From Erysipelotrichaceae bacterium (GTDB lineage: Bacteria > Bacillota_I > Bacilli_A > Erysipelotrichales > Erysipelotrichaceae): a stretch of 64,000 bases of DNA. Below, one piece after another: positions 53,025 to 62,452 of this stretch. The DNA is taken from assembly GCA_022772735.1 (NCBI GenBank), contig JALEZD010000009.1, forward strand, positions 108,546-172,545. The letters run 5' to 3'. How positions within the stretch are numbered: the first letter of the stretch is position 1; every line of letters begins with the position of its first letter. Below the pieces are notes generated by a model. That model made no database searches, was not told the DNA's origin, and worked only from the letters and a program-made list of their open reading frames with translations. The position numbers and the translations under genes are program-made.

Positions 53025-53918
53025 CTATTTATTCCATAAATTTTCAGGATATTGATTATCCTCAATTAATTCTACAAACCTTTTTACAACTTCATCTCTA
53101 TCATCAGGATAGGTAACACCCATCCATTTATCATTAGATGTAAAAACCTCTACCTCTAATTGTTTTTCATTAATTAACTGTTGTATATCATTAGGCAATA
53201 AACACTCTTTTTTTAATAAATCATCATAAATTCCTTCATCAATAAATTTTTCAACAATTAAAGAGTGTTTTTCAAATATATTTTTTGTAAATCCCCAAAA
53301 ATTCATTGATACAACTGTATCTAATGATATTGAAATTTCATTTTTCAAACTATATTCAAATTCATTATTTTCATATTTAATATCTAATAATTCTTTTATT
53401 TTTTTAAGTTTTCCATTTTCACTTAAACATACAGCCCTTGATACACTTCCGTTTTTTGAAAGTGTGTTTTTAAGTAAGTAACCTACCATACATGCATTAT
53501 CATCTTCTTTATTACTTAAATAAGAATACATTGTTTTAAATGCTTCTTTACCATAATAATCATCCGCATTACATAACACAAATGGTTCTTTCACTTGATT
53601 TTTACAACTATATAGCGCATGTGATGTCCCAAGAGGTTTTACTCTACCAAGTTTTGCAAGATGTTCTGGAACACTTTGATATACATATTCAACTTCTATT
53701 TTATCTTTTATATATTTAACTAATTTTTCATTAAATAACTCTTCATGTTGTTTTTGAATAACAAGGTATAGTTTACTAAATCCAGCTTCAATCGCATCAA
53801 AAATTGTAAAATCAATTATTTGATTATCATATTTTGTCATTGAATCTAATTGTTTAACTTTTCCATATCTGCTTCCAACTCCAGCAGCTAAAATAACTAA
53901 TGCAACTTTATTACTCAT
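53025..53918 (-). CDS. Sugar-phosphate nucleotidyltransferase-like protein
   Basis: A 297-residue NTP transferase. The nucleotide loop is ILAAGVGSRYGKVKQL (about 9-24), followed by the metal Asp in LCNADDYYG and a second sugar-binding region (KNGSVSRAVCLSENGKLKKI). Such enzymes make NDP-sugars from sugar-1-phosphates. Its start overlaps the HAD gene stop by 4 bases (ATGA type). Together with the mutase at 60926 and the transporter operon it suggests handling of hexose phosphates. The exact sugar is unknown. Confidence 0.85.
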   Translation of the reverse strand: MSNKVALVILAAGVGSRYGKVKQLDSMTKYDNQIIDFTIFDAIEAGFSKLYLVIQKQHEELFNEKLVKYIKDKIEVEYVYQSVPEHLAKLGRVKPLGTSHALYSCKNQVKEPFVLCNADDYYGKEAFKTMYSYLSNKEDDNACMVGYLLKNTLSKNGSVSRAVCLSENGKLKKIKELLDIKYENNEFEYSLKNEISISLDTVVSMNFWGFTKNIFEKHSLIVEKFIDEGIYDDLLKKECLLPNDIQQLINEKQLEVEVFTSNDKWMGVTYPDDRDEVVKRFVELIEDNQYPENLWNK

Positions 53919-54523
53919 AAAATATTTACCCCCTTTAAAAACTCATAAAATAATTCTACATTACCATTAAACCAATATCCATCAATTCCTAACTTATACG
54001 CACCCTTAACATTCGCAATTGTATCATCAATAAAGAAGCACTCTTCAGCTTTTAAATTAAATTTTTCCAATACATACATAAAATATTCCTTACTTGGCTT
54101 TAAAAGTTTTATATCTGCCGATATAACCTTACCATCAATATATTTAAATGTATCAATTTCATCTTCATAAAGATAAAATGATTTTGCAGCATTAGAACAT
54201 AAATATAATTTATATCCTTTATTTTTAAGCATTAAGAATATATCTCTCATCTTCAAATTTTCAGTTTTATATTTATACCATGTATTAATAATATTTTTAA
54301 CTAAAAAATGATATTTTTCATCTAATTTTTTTATTGCATTTTCATATATTTCATCATCACTTACAATACCTTCATCTGCCTTACTCCACATTTCATCAAA
54401 AAATATTGCATCCTTTAGTCTATTGATTAATTTTACATCATCTGTATATTTTGAAAGTACATAATCTGGAGAAAAATCTATTACCACATTCCCCATATCA
54501 ATAAGTATATTTTTATAAATCAT
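53915..54523 (-). CDS. HAD-superfamily hydrolase (YihX-like)
   Basis: A 202-residue haloacid dehalogenase-type phosphatase. Motif I is LIDMGNVVIDF (the second Asp of the usual DxD is replaced by Gly, as in the YihX/DMGNV group), motif II LCSNAA, Lys in LLKPSKEYF, motif III FFIDDTIANVKGA. YihX-type enzymes dephosphorylate alpha-glucose-1-phosphate, which fits the sugar-phosphate theme of the operon. It overlaps both neighbours by 4 bases. Confidence 0.88.
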   Translation of the reverse strand: MIYKNILIDMGNVVIDFSPDYVLSKYTDDVKLINRLKDAIFFDEMWSKADEGIVSDDEIYENAIKKLDEKYHFLVKNIINTWYKYKTENLKMRDIFLMLKNKGYKLYLCSNAAKSFYLYEDEIDTFKYIDGKVISADIKLLKPSKEYFMYVLEKFNLKAEECFFIDDTIANVKGAYKLGIDGYWFNGNVELFYEFLKGVNIL

Positions 54524-55290
54524 AATTTCTCCTTATAGTAATTTGGCGTTACACCCAAATGTTTTTTAAATATATTACTGAAATATCTTTGATCTTTATA
54601 CCCTACACTACTTGCGACTTCATGTATTCTAATATTTGGATCTTTTAATAGTAAACATGCCTTAGACAATCTATACAATGTTATATATTCTAATACAGTA
54701 TAATTTGTTTCTTCTTTAAAAAGATGACTTAGATAACTTTCACTAACTTTAAGATGTTCAGAAATACTAGAAATATTTATTTCTTTATTGTAGTTTTCAT
54801 CAATATATTCTAATGATTTAACAATATTATTATGTTTACTATTTACAGATAAAGATAATCTTTTATTAATACTTTCAATTTCCGGATTAATATCCTTAAT
54901 TTCTTTAAGTAAACTTTTTTCATTAACTTTTAATATAGCTTTTTTCAAAGAAACATCTAATTGTTCATCATCAAATGGTTTTAATAAATAATCAATTATT
55001 CTTAAATCAATTGCTTTTTTTGCATATTCAAAATCATTAAATGCTGTAATGAAAATAACTACAGGTTGATATATTTTTCTTATTTCTTCAATCATTTCTA
55101 TTCCTGATAAAACAGGCATTTTTATATCAGTAATAATAATATCTGGTTTAAACTTTAAAGCTAAATCTAATCCTTCTTTACCATTTTTAGCCTCACCAAT
55201 AATTTTACAACTATACTTATCCCATGGAGTTGTCATTATCAATCCTTTTCTTACTATTAACTCATCTTCAACTACAAGAACTCTATACAT
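54520..55290 (-). CDS. Response regulator, AraC-type DNA-binding output (YesN-like)
   Basis: A 256-residue regulator. Receiver domain 1-120: acidic pocket VVEDE, phosphorylation Asp in DIIITDIKMP, FITAFNDFEYA and LLKPFDD. C-terminal AraC helix-turn-helix (about 155-256: ISEHLKVSESYLSHLFKEETNYTVLEYI; IHEVASSVGYKDQRYFSNIFKKHLGVTP). It pairs with the sensor kinase encoded immediately upstream and probably controls the transporter operon. HptR of Staphylococcus has the same layout. Confidence 0.94.
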   Translation of the reverse strand: MYRVLVVEDELIVRKGLIMTTPWDKYSCKIIGEAKNGKEGLDLALKFKPDIIITDIKMPVLSGIEMIEEIRKIYQPVVIFITAFNDFEYAKKAIDLRIIDYLLKPFDDEQLDVSLKKAILKVNEKSLLKEIKDINPEIESINKRLSLSVNSKHNNIVKSLEYIDENYNKEINISSISEHLKVSESYLSHLFKEETNYTVLEYITLYRLSKACLLLKDPNIRIHEVASSVGYKDQRYFSNIFKKHLGVTPNYYKEKL

Positions 55291-56967
55291 TTAAATCTCC
55301 TTTAATATTTTAAAAACGATTTTACTGCCATCTTTATAAAATGTATCTAAACTTAGTCCAAAATCATCCCCATAATATAGTTTTATTCTTTTGTTTACAT
55401 TTTTTAGTGCTATACTTCTACTAGAATTATCATTTAAAATTTCATCTAAACTTCTATTAAATCCCTTACCATTATCAATAACTTCAAAATATAAATACTT
55501 TTCATCAATAAATGCATTTAATTTTATTATACCTTTACTACTTATCTCTTCCATTCCATGAACAATCGCATTTTCAATAAGGGGTTGAAGTAAAAACTTA
55601 GGAATTAAACAATCTAAAACTTCATCTTGTGCATTTAATATAAATTCAAATCTATCAGAGTATCTTTCTTTTTGTATATAAATATAACTTTGAATTAATT
55701 TTAATTCTTCCCTAACACTAACTATTGTTTCATTATAATTCATACTTGATTTAAGTACATTCCCTAGCTCTGTAGCCATCTTGGCTATATCATCTACTCC
55801 ATTCAACTTAGCTTTCCACTTTATACTATCTAATGTGTTATATAAAAAATGAGGGTTAATTTGCGACTGTAACATTTTTACTTCTGCAATTTTTAATTGT
55901 TCTCTTTTTTCAATATCAATCAAATGATATTCATTTATTTTATTTAATAATTCAATAAATGCTGTTTCAATTTCACCAAGTTCATCTTCCCTTGTTTTAA
56001 AAAAAGAAGTTTCTTCTATTTTAATTCCCCTAACTCTTTTAGCAAGATTTAAAATCGGATTAACCATTTTATTACTGATAATTATTGCGATAAATCCCGC
56101 AAAAAGTAGTGTAGGAAATAATGTAGTTAAAAGAGTTGAATAAAAAATTTCAATATTTGTTTTAATATAATTATTATTCATAAAACCATATATTTTAATT
56201 CCAATATCATTATTAACAGTATTTAATGAAATATATTCATTATTTGAAGAAACTATTTCTTTTAATAAATTTGATGTTCTTATATTTTTATAATCAACAT
56301 TATTAAATATAATAAAATCATTTAAAGATGTAATAACAAATTTAACCTTACCTATATGAGTTGTATCAATTGTGTTTAATAAATCTTGTATATATTCACT
56401 TGTAAAGTCCATTATTATATAACCATAAAAAATATCATTTACAATTATTTTTTCACTTATTGAAAAAGAATTAATATTTTCATTATCCCACACATAATAA
56501 TTTGGATATATTGTTAAATCACTATTATTTTTTGCATATCTTAATACACCCCAATCACTAAATTTTGTAAGATTATACATTTTAGGAGTATTTACTGTAG
56601 ATAAATTAAAATTTCCTTTAACAATATGCATAGAAATACTTGAAGATTTTGTACCTAAAATATTATATAACTTGTTAGTAATTGAATTTTTTTCATTAAC
56701 ATCAATATCATCTTTTGATATTATACTTAAAAAATCTTCATCCTTAGATAAACTGCTTAATTGATTTTTATAATGTTCAATTTGACTATTAAATAATGAA
56801 TTTGCACTTTTAATTATTTCATCAACTCTTTGTTTAAATAATAGTTCACTAGAATCTTTAATAGAAGAAAAAGAAAAAATACCAAAGGCAAGTATTGAAA
56901 TAATTGAAAATATAATCATCCATAATGTTATATATTTCGCAAAACTTTTATTTGGTATTTTTTTCAT
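55291..56967 (-). CDS. Sensor histidine kinase (YesM/HptS-like)
   Basis: A 558-residue membrane sensor: helix at about 12-32, a 240-residue extracellular sensing domain, helix at about 280-300, a HAMP-like linker (NKMVNPILNLAKRVRGI), then the LytS/YesM-type kinase with phospho-His in LQSQINPHFLYNTLDSIKWK and the ATPase N/G boxes LLQPLIENAIVHGM and VIDNGKGF. It senses an external ligand, probably with the solute-binding protein of the same operon. It follows the permease gene by 11 bases. Confidence 0.95.
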   Translation of the reverse strand: MKKIPNKSFAKYITLWMIIFSIISILAFGIFSFSSIKDSSELLFKQRVDEIIKSANSLFNSQIEHYKNQLSSLSKDEDFLSIISKDDIDVNEKNSITNKLYNILGTKSSSISMHIVKGNFNLSTVNTPKMYNLTKFSDWGVLRYAKNNSDLTIYPNYYVWDNENINSFSISEKIIVNDIFYGYIIMDFTSEYIQDLLNTIDTTHIGKVKFVITSLNDFIIFNNVDYKNIRTSNLLKEIVSSNNEYISLNTVNNDIGIKIYGFMNNNYIKTNIEIFYSTLLTTLFPTLLFAGFIAIIISNKMVNPILNLAKRVRGIKIEETSFFKTREDELGEIETAFIELLNKINEYHLIDIEKREQLKIAEVKMLQSQINPHFLYNTLDSIKWKAKLNGVDDIAKMATELGNVLKSSMNYNETIVSVREELKLIQSYIYIQKERYSDRFEFILNAQDEVLDCLIPKFLLQPLIENAIVHGMEEISSKGIIKLNAFIDEKYLYFEVIDNGKGFNRSLDEILNDNSSRSIALKNVNKRIKLYYGDDFGLSLDTFYKDGSKIVFKILKEI

Positions 56968-56978
56968 TATCTATCCTC

Positions 56979-58625
56979 CTATACTACAGAAACTTTACCC
57001 TTACTAATTATATTAAATATTATAAACGATAAAATTGTAGTTATAGTTAAAATACTTGCGAGTGCTGCGGCAGTTCCAAAACTTGCACGAACAACCTCTG
57101 TATAGATTGCGACTGAAATAGTTGCGGTTTTACCTGTATAAAGCATTACACTAGAGCTAAGCTCATTTATTGTACTAATCCAACTCAATATTGCGCCTGA
57201 TATAATACCTGGCATCATTATTCTAACTGTAACTTTAAAAAATGACTTCATAGGGCTTTCACCTAAGCTAATTGATGCCTCTTCAACACTTCCATCAATT
57301 TGTTGAAGTATTGCACTTGAAGATCTAACTGTATAAGGCATTTTTCTAATTACATACGCAATAATCATAATAAGAGGTGTACCTGCTAAAATTAATGGTT
57401 GTTTGTTAAATGTCAATAACAAACTAATACCTAATACTGCACCTGGAATTACATAAGGAAACATTACAAGCACATCCATTAAAGCACTTGATTTACCTCT
57501 ATTTTTTGTAATTAATCTTGCAGTTAATATACTAATAACAATAATCAATAAAATTGCAATAGTTGAGAAAGTAAAAGTATTTTTAATATTTGTAGCTAAT
57601 CTAAAGAAAATTGTTTGATAACTTGTTAGTCCAAAACCACTTGTAAATACTGGTCCATTTGTGTTTAAAAACGAAATAACAATTACTACAATTTGTGGTA
57701 AGAAAGTAACAAACGCTACAAAAAATAACAATAACGAAACAAGAACTTTATATAGCGGTTTTAATTCTTTTTTTGCAGGAGGTCTTAAAGTACTCATAGT
57801 ATAATTTTTCTTGTTTGTTAAGTATTTTTGTACAAGTAATACAGTTAATGAACATAAAACAATAATTATACTAAGAGCTGCAGCCATTCCTGCATTTCCT
57901 CCAGTTTCACTCATATATTCTTCATATGCAAGTACTGGTAAAACTTTATAACCTTCTCCTATAAGCATTGGAGTACCAAAATCTGCTAAACTAGACATAA
58001 ATACCATGATTGCTCCAGCTGCAATTGTTGGTTTAATTACAGGAAATGTAACACTCAATAATCTTTTGATTTTACTTGCTCCAAGACTTTCACTTGCTTC
58101 TTCTAAAGAAGAGTCAATGCTATTTAATGCTCCTGAAACATATAGGAAAATATATGGATATAACTTAAGTGTAAATACCAATATTATCCCTAAAAAACCA
58201 TATATAGAAGGAAAGTTAATTCCAATATTTTGTAAAAACTTTGTAATAACCCCACTTCTTCCTAATAATATTATCCATGAATATGCTCCAATAAATGGAG
58301 GAGACATAAGTGACATAATAATCATTATATTTATTATTTTCCCACCATATATTTTATATCTTGTAAAAAGGTAGGCAAGTGGAACACCTATTACTGTTGC
58401 AACTATAGTTGTAATTGTTGAAACTGTAAGTGATCTAATCAATGTTTGATTATAATATTTATATTGAAAGAAATTCGCAAAATATTCTAATGTAAATTGT
58501 CCGTTTTCACCTTGAAAACTTTTAGAAAATAAATTAAAGAATGGATATACTAAAAATATAGCAAATAAGATAAAAATTATAATTTTACAAAAGAACCAAA
58601 AATCATATTTATTTTTACTATTCAT
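56979..58625 (-). CDS. ABC transporter permease, fused double domain (FbpB/AfuB type)
   Basis: A 548-residue permease with about 12 membrane helices and two permease domains in one chain. Both EAA loops are visible: SLEEASESLGASKIKRLLSVTFPVIKPTIAAG and SVEEASISLGESPMKSFFKVTVRIMMPGIISG. This is the AfuB/FbpB layout. The start is taken at 58625 (ATGAATAG overlaps the ATPase stop by 8 bases). It forms one importer with the ATPase and the binding protein. Confidence 0.94.
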   Translation of the reverse strand: MNSKNKYDFWFFCKIIIFILFAIFLVYPFFNLFSKSFQGENGQFTLEYFANFFQYKYYNQTLIRSLTVSTITTIVATVIGVPLAYLFTRYKIYGGKIINIMIIMSLMSPPFIGAYSWIILLGRSGVITKFLQNIGINFPSIYGFLGIILVFTLKLYPYIFLYVSGALNSIDSSLEEASESLGASKIKRLLSVTFPVIKPTIAAGAIMVFMSSLADFGTPMLIGEGYKVLPVLAYEEYMSETGGNAGMAAALSIIIVLCSLTVLLVQKYLTNKKNYTMSTLRPPAKKELKPLYKVLVSLLLFFVAFVTFLPQIVVIVISFLNTNGPVFTSGFGLTSYQTIFFRLATNIKNTFTFSTIAILLIIVISILTARLITKNRGKSSALMDVLVMFPYVIPGAVLGISLLLTFNKQPLILAGTPLIMIIAYVIRKMPYTVRSSSAILQQIDGSVEEASISLGESPMKSFFKVTVRIMMPGIISGAILSWISTINELSSSVMLYTGKTATISVAIYTEVVRASFGTAAALASILTITTILSFIIFNIISKGKVSVV

Positions 58626-59685
58626 TGATTCTTTCCTTTCCATCATTTGTAAATACAGTTAAATTTTCTGTATCAAAAGTTAAGCTAATTTTATTTTCTT
58701 CTCTAATCTTATTTGTTGTTTGAGTATATTCATGTACTTCTATAGTTTCTCCATTTTCAAGTAAAACTTCATAATATACAAAGTCTCCTAAAAATGTTGA
58801 AAGAACAATTTCACCTTTTAAACCTTTAGTTAAATCATCTGAAATTCTTATTTGTTCAGGTCTAATTGATAGTTTAACATTTTCATAACCTTTATTAGCA
58901 AAATTACATTTGAATTCATATTCATCAATTTTCAATGCATTATCATTTACTACTTTAGCATCTAAGAAATTTGATATACCAATAAAACTTGCAACAAACT
59001 CATTTGATGGCTTTTGATAAATATTACTTGGTGTATCTAGTTGCATAATCTTACCTTTGTTCATTACTGCAATTCTATCTGAAATTGCTAGTGCTTCTTC
59101 TTGGTCATGTGTAACATAAACAGTAGTAATATTTAACTTCTTTTGAATTTTTTTAATTATTGTTCTCATTTGAACACGTAATTTTGCATCTAAATTACTA
59201 AGTGGCTCATCCATTAATAATATCTTTGGTTCAATAACAATCGCCCTTGCTAAAGCTACCCTTTGTTGTTGTCCTCCAGATAACTTTTCAGGCATTCTAT
59301 CTTTAAGTGCTTCAATTTGAACAATTTTTAAAACTTCCATTATTTTTTTATGGCGTTCTTCTTTAGGGATATTTCTAGTTTTTAATCCATATTCAACATT
59401 TTCATAAACACTTAAATGTGGGAATATTGCATAATTTTGAAATACCATACCTATATTTCTTTTGTGTGCAGAAAGATTATTTATTGCAGTTTCATTAAAA
59501 TATATAGTTCCTTCTTCAATAGAATTAAATCCTGCAATCATTCTAAGCAATGTTGTTTTACCACAACCAGATGGCCCTAAAAGGGTAAACAATTCACCAT
59601 CATTTATTACAAAACTCATTTTGTCTATTGCAGTAAAATCACCATATTTCTTTACAACATTTTCAATTTTTACACTTGTACTCAT
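58618..59685 (-). CDS. ABC transporter ATPase (FbpC/AfuC/PotA-like)
   Basis: A 355-residue ATPase: Walker A GPSGCGKTT, Q-loop VFQNYAIFPHLSVYENVEYGL, signature LSGGQQQRVALARA, Walker B ILLMDEPLSNLDAKLR, His-loop VTHDQEEA, then a C-terminal TOBE/OB domain (about 240-350: SIRPEQIRI, STFLGDFVYYEV). Group CUT1/Fe3+/polyamine. AAGGAGG precedes the ATG. It lies after the hairpin that separates it from the binding-protein gene. Confidence 0.95.
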   Translation of the reverse strand: MSTSVKIENVVKKYGDFTAIDKMSFVINDGELFTLLGPSGCGKTTLLRMIAGFNSIEEGTIYFNETAINNLSAHKRNIGMVFQNYAIFPHLSVYENVEYGLKTRNIPKEERHKKIMEVLKIVQIEALKDRMPEKLSGGQQQRVALARAIVIEPKILLMDEPLSNLDAKLRVQMRTIIKKIQKKLNITTVYVTHDQEEALAISDRIAVMNKGKIMQLDTPSNIYQKPSNEFVASFIGISNFLDAKVVNDNALKIDEYEFKCNFANKGYENVKLSIRPEQIRISDDLTKGLKGEIVLSTFLGDFVYYEVLLENGETIEVHEYTQTTNKIREENKISLTFDTENLTVFTNDGKERINE

Positions 59686-59704
59686 TACTATCCTCCTTGA
59701 ATGA

Positions 59705-59732
59705 AAACATTAAGGTTTTAGCCTTAATGTTT
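59705..59732 (-). promoter_or_regulatory. Intercistronic hairpin between binding-protein and ATPase genes
   Basis: An 11-bp perfect stem (AAACATTAAGG at 59705-59715, CCTTAATGTTT at 59722-59732) with a six-base loop and only a short T run on the minus strand. It lies 8 bases after the binding-protein stop. Such hairpins protect the first message and cut read-through, giving more binding protein than transporter. Confidence 0.6.
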
Positions 59733-59739
59733 AAATGTT

Positions 59740-60780
59740 TTATTTACCAATTATGATATCTTTCCATTGTTTTAAAACAGCTTCTTTTTCAGATGATGCC
59801 CATTGGAAATCATAATCAACAAGTTTAATTTCACTAAGTGGTCCTAACCCTACTGGAGAGTCAACATCTTCTCTAATTGATCTTCTACTTAATTGAGATG
59901 CCATTAAAGCTTGAGTTTCTTTACTTAATACAAAATCAACGAATTTTTGTGCATTTTCTAAATTTTTTGCATCTTTAATAATTGCAACTCCATCAGGTAC
60001 TGCAGAAGTTCCTTCTTCAGGGTATACGATTTTAACTGGTGAACCAGAATTTACATATTTAATTGCTTCTTTTTCAAGTGTTAATCCAACAGCATATTCA
60101 CCATCAGCAACACCTTTATAAACACCTGATGAACTTGATAAAATCTTTCCATCTAAATTTGTATAAAATTCTTTAATAAAGTCCCAACCATCATTTTCTG
60201 CTTTATATGCAGTTAACATTGTCGCAAGAATTGTATACGCAGAACCACTTTTTGCAGGATCAGCCATTGCGATTTGTCCTTTAAATTCTGGTTTTAAAAC
60301 ATCTTTCCATGATTTAATTGCATTTTCATCTGAAACAAGATTTGTATTATACATAATTACCATTGGAAGTGGACTTTCACCAATCCAATGATATTCACTG
60401 TCATAATATTTTGAATCGATATTTGCAAGTTCTGGTGAATTGTATGGAGTAAATAAATCTGAGAATGCTTCTAATGATTCAGCTCCTCCACCCCATAAAA
60501 CATCTCCTAATGGATTATCTTTTTCAGATTCTACACGTTTTAACAATTCTCCTGTACCAGCAGCTACAATTTCAACTTTAATTCCACTTTTTTCTTCAAA
60601 TTCCTTAACAACAAGGTTAATTGTTTCTGCAGGATGTGGAGAGTATATTGTCAATGTATTGCTTGTAGTAGTTGTTGTTTCACTTTTTTCACTAGTAGTT
60701 TCTGTCTTTTCACTTGATGAACAAGCTGTAACACTTAACAGTGTTAAAAGACTCATTACTGATAAAATTAATTTTTTCAT
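59740..60780 (-). CDS. ABC transporter solute-binding lipoprotein (FbpA/AfuA type)
   Basis: The start at 60780 follows GGAGG and gives a lipobox (LLSVTAC, Cys about 20), then a Ser/Thr/Glu linker. The mature 320 residues form a type II periplasmic-binding fold: TLTIYSPHPAETINLVVKEFEEKSGIKVEIV, DVLWGGGAESLEAF, GQIAMADPAKSGSAYT, VGLTLEKEA, PEEGTSAVPDGVAIIKDAKN. The pair of Tyr residues used for iron in FbpA is not evident, and AfuA/HptA relatives bind sugar phosphates. The operon context and the cre site favour a hexose phosphate; Fe3+ and phosphonate remain possible. Confidence 0.9.
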   Translation of the reverse strand: MKKLILSVMSLLTLLSVTACSSSEKTETTSEKSETTTTTSNTLTIYSPHPAETINLVVKEFEEKSGIKVEIVAAGTGELLKRVESEKDNPLGDVLWGGGAESLEAFSDLFTPYNSPELANIDSKYYDSEYHWIGESPLPMVIMYNTNLVSDENAIKSWKDVLKPEFKGQIAMADPAKSGSAYTILATMLTAYKAENDGWDFIKEFYTNLDGKILSSSSGVYKGVADGEYAVGLTLEKEAIKYVNSGSPVKIVYPEEGTSAVPDGVAIIKDAKNLENAQKFVDFVLSKETQALMASQLSRRSIREDVDSPVGLGPLSEIKLVDYDFQWASSEKEAVLKQWKDIIIGK

Positions 60781-60806
60781 AATTTCCTCCGTTTGTTTAT
60801 ATTTAA

Positions 60807-60835
60807 AGAATAACACCCTAAGTAAGCGCTAACAA
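60807..60835 (-). promoter_or_regulatory. Promoter of the solute-binding-protein operon
   Basis: TTGTTA (60835-60830), a 17-base spacer and TATTCT (60812-60807) on the minus strand. The -35 lies within the cre site. Confidence 0.5.
60821..60834. promoter_or_regulatory. Catabolite-responsive element (cre)
   Basis: AGTAAGCGCTAACA matches the CcpA consensus TGWAANCGNTNWCA at every position except the first. It overlaps the -35 of the binding-protein operon and lies 92 bases before the phosphohexomutase start, so CcpA should repress the operon when glucose is present. Confidence 0.7.
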
Positions 60836-60875
60836 GTGTGTAATTCTGCAATTTTGTAGAATATTCTTCATTCTA

Positions 60876-60904
60876 TTGCATTCTATTTTTTTATTTTATA
60901 AATT
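60876..60904 (+). promoter_or_regulatory. Candidate promoter of the phosphohexomutase gene
   Basis: TTGCAT (60876-60881), a 17-base spacer and TAAATT (60899-60904); TATAAA at 60897-60902 is an alternative -10. The ATG is at 60926. Confidence 0.45.
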
Positions 60905-60925
60905 AGAAATTAAGGAGGAATATAC

Positions 60926-62332
60926 ATGATAGAATTTGGTACTGGTGGATGGCGTGAGATAATCGGAGATAAATTCACCAAAGAAAATGTAATAAAAATT
61001 GCGAACGCTTTAGCGTCTATGATGAATGAAAAAGAAATTGTAATTGGGTATGATAGAAGATTTATGTCAAAAGAAGCTTCATATTGGTTTATTGAAGCTC
61101 TTGCGAGTAAAGGGATAAAATCATATTTAATTGATAAAGCATCTCCAACTCCTGTAATAATGTTTGCGACAAAGAAATATAATACTGAATTTGGTGCAGC
61201 AATTACTGCGAGTCATAACCCTGCAATTTATAACGGAATTAAACTATTTACTAGGGGTGGTAAAGATGCGACTATTGAAGTTACAAATGAAATCACTAAA
61301 TTATCAAATAGTGTAACTAATCCAACATTTATTTCTTTTGATAAAGTTGAAAATGCAAAACTTGTAGAAAGAATTGATCCTTTTAATGATTATATTGATT
61401 CAATTTTGTCTACAATTGATATTAATGCGATTAGAAATGCAAATTTAAAAGTTTTAGTTGATCCAATGTATGGTGTTTCTAAAACATCTTTAACAACAAT
61501 ACTTGCGACTACAAGATGTGAAGTTGATATAATAAATGAAAGACATGATACTTTATTTGGTGGTAGACTGCCTACTCCAACTTCAAAATCACTTCATAAA
61601 CTTATGGATTTAGTAGTTTCTGAAAAATATAATTTAGGTATTGCGACAGATGGAGATGCAGATAGATTAGGGATTGTTGATGAATTGGGTAATTTTATAC
61701 ATCCAAACACATTAATTTCTTTACTATATTATTATCTTTTAGAATATAAAAAATGGAGTGGTCCTGTAGTTAGAAATCTTTCAACAACTCATATGTTGGA
61801 TAGAATTGCCAAAAAGTATAACCAAAAATGTATAGAAACACCTGTTGGTTTTAAATATATTTCTTCTGGAATGGAGGAGTATGATGCTGTTATTGGTGGT
61901 GAATCTAGTGGTGGATTAACAGTTAAAGGACACATCCAAGGAAAAGATGGTATTTTTGCCGCAAGTTTGTTAATAGAAATGATGAGTATTACTAAAAAGA
62001 GTATTCATCAATTAGCTTTAGACTTAGAAAAAGAGTTTGGAAAGTTTGTTTTTAGTGAAAATTCATATAAATTCACATTAGAGAAAAAAGCAGATTTAGT
62101 TAAAATATTATTTGAAGATAAAAAAATACCAAATTATCAAAATATTAAAGAATGTGACTATTATGATGGTTTAAAAATTGTATTTAATGATGATTCATGG
62201 GTAAGCGCAAGATTTTCAGGTACAGAACCTGTTTTAAGAATTTTTGCAGAGGCTTCTTCTGAAGAAAGCTGTAATTTCCTTGTAAAAACAATGGAAACTT
62301 TCTTAGATTTAAAGGAAGATGAAAAACAGTAA
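60926..62332 (+). CDS. Phosphoglucomutase/phosphomannomutase family
   Basis: A 468-residue alpha-D-phosphohexomutase. The four domain motifs are in order: catalytic TASHNPAIYNGIK (phospho-Ser), metal loop ATDGDADRLGIV, sugar-binding GGESSGGLTVKGH and phosphate-binding SARFSGTEPVLRIFAEAS. It interconverts hexose-6- and hexose-1-phosphates. AAGGAGG precedes the ATG. It is divergent from the sugar-phosphate-like transporter operon and shares its regulatory region, which links import to the first metabolic step. Confidence 0.95.
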   Translation: MIEFGTGGWREIIGDKFTKENVIKIANALASMMNEKEIVIGYDRRFMSKEASYWFIEALASKGIKSYLIDKASPTPVIMFATKKYNTEFGAAITASHNPAIYNGIKLFTRGGKDATIEVTNEITKLSNSVTNPTFISFDKVENAKLVERIDPFNDYIDSILSTIDINAIRNANLKVLVDPMYGVSKTSLTTILATTRCEVDIINERHDTLFGGRLPTPTSKSLHKLMDLVVSEKYNLGIATDGDADRLGIVDELGNFIHPNTLISLLYYYLLEYKKWSGPVVRNLSTTHMLDRIAKKYNQKCIETPVGFKYISSGMEEYDAVIGGESSGGLTVKGHIQGKDGIFAASLLIEMMSITKKSIHQLALDLEKEFGKFVFSENSYKFTLEKKADLVKILFEDKKIPNYQNIKECDYYDGLKIVFNDDSWVSARFSGTEPVLRIFAEASSEESCNFLVKTMETFLDLKEDEKQ

Positions 62333-62349
62333 CTATTTATAGAAATTAA

Positions 62350-62393
62350 AAAACATGTTTTAGTTGATTATAAACATATAAAACATGTTTTTA
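62350..62393 (+). terminator. Terminator of the phosphohexomutase gene
   Basis: AAAACATGTTT and AAAACATGTTTT (self-complementary copies about 30 bases apart) form a long stem followed by a T run. Confidence 0.55.
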
Positions 62394-62452
62394 TAATGTA
62401 ATTTAATAAAAAACAAATACTTAAAAATAATTTTTGATTATTTTAACCATTT

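Noticed and set aside
59740..60780. Naming the transporter an iron(III) importer (FbpABC)
   Set aside because: The permease and ATPase fit that label, but iron-binding tyrosines are not evident and the cre site, mutase, phosphatase and HptRS-like pair point to sugar phosphates.
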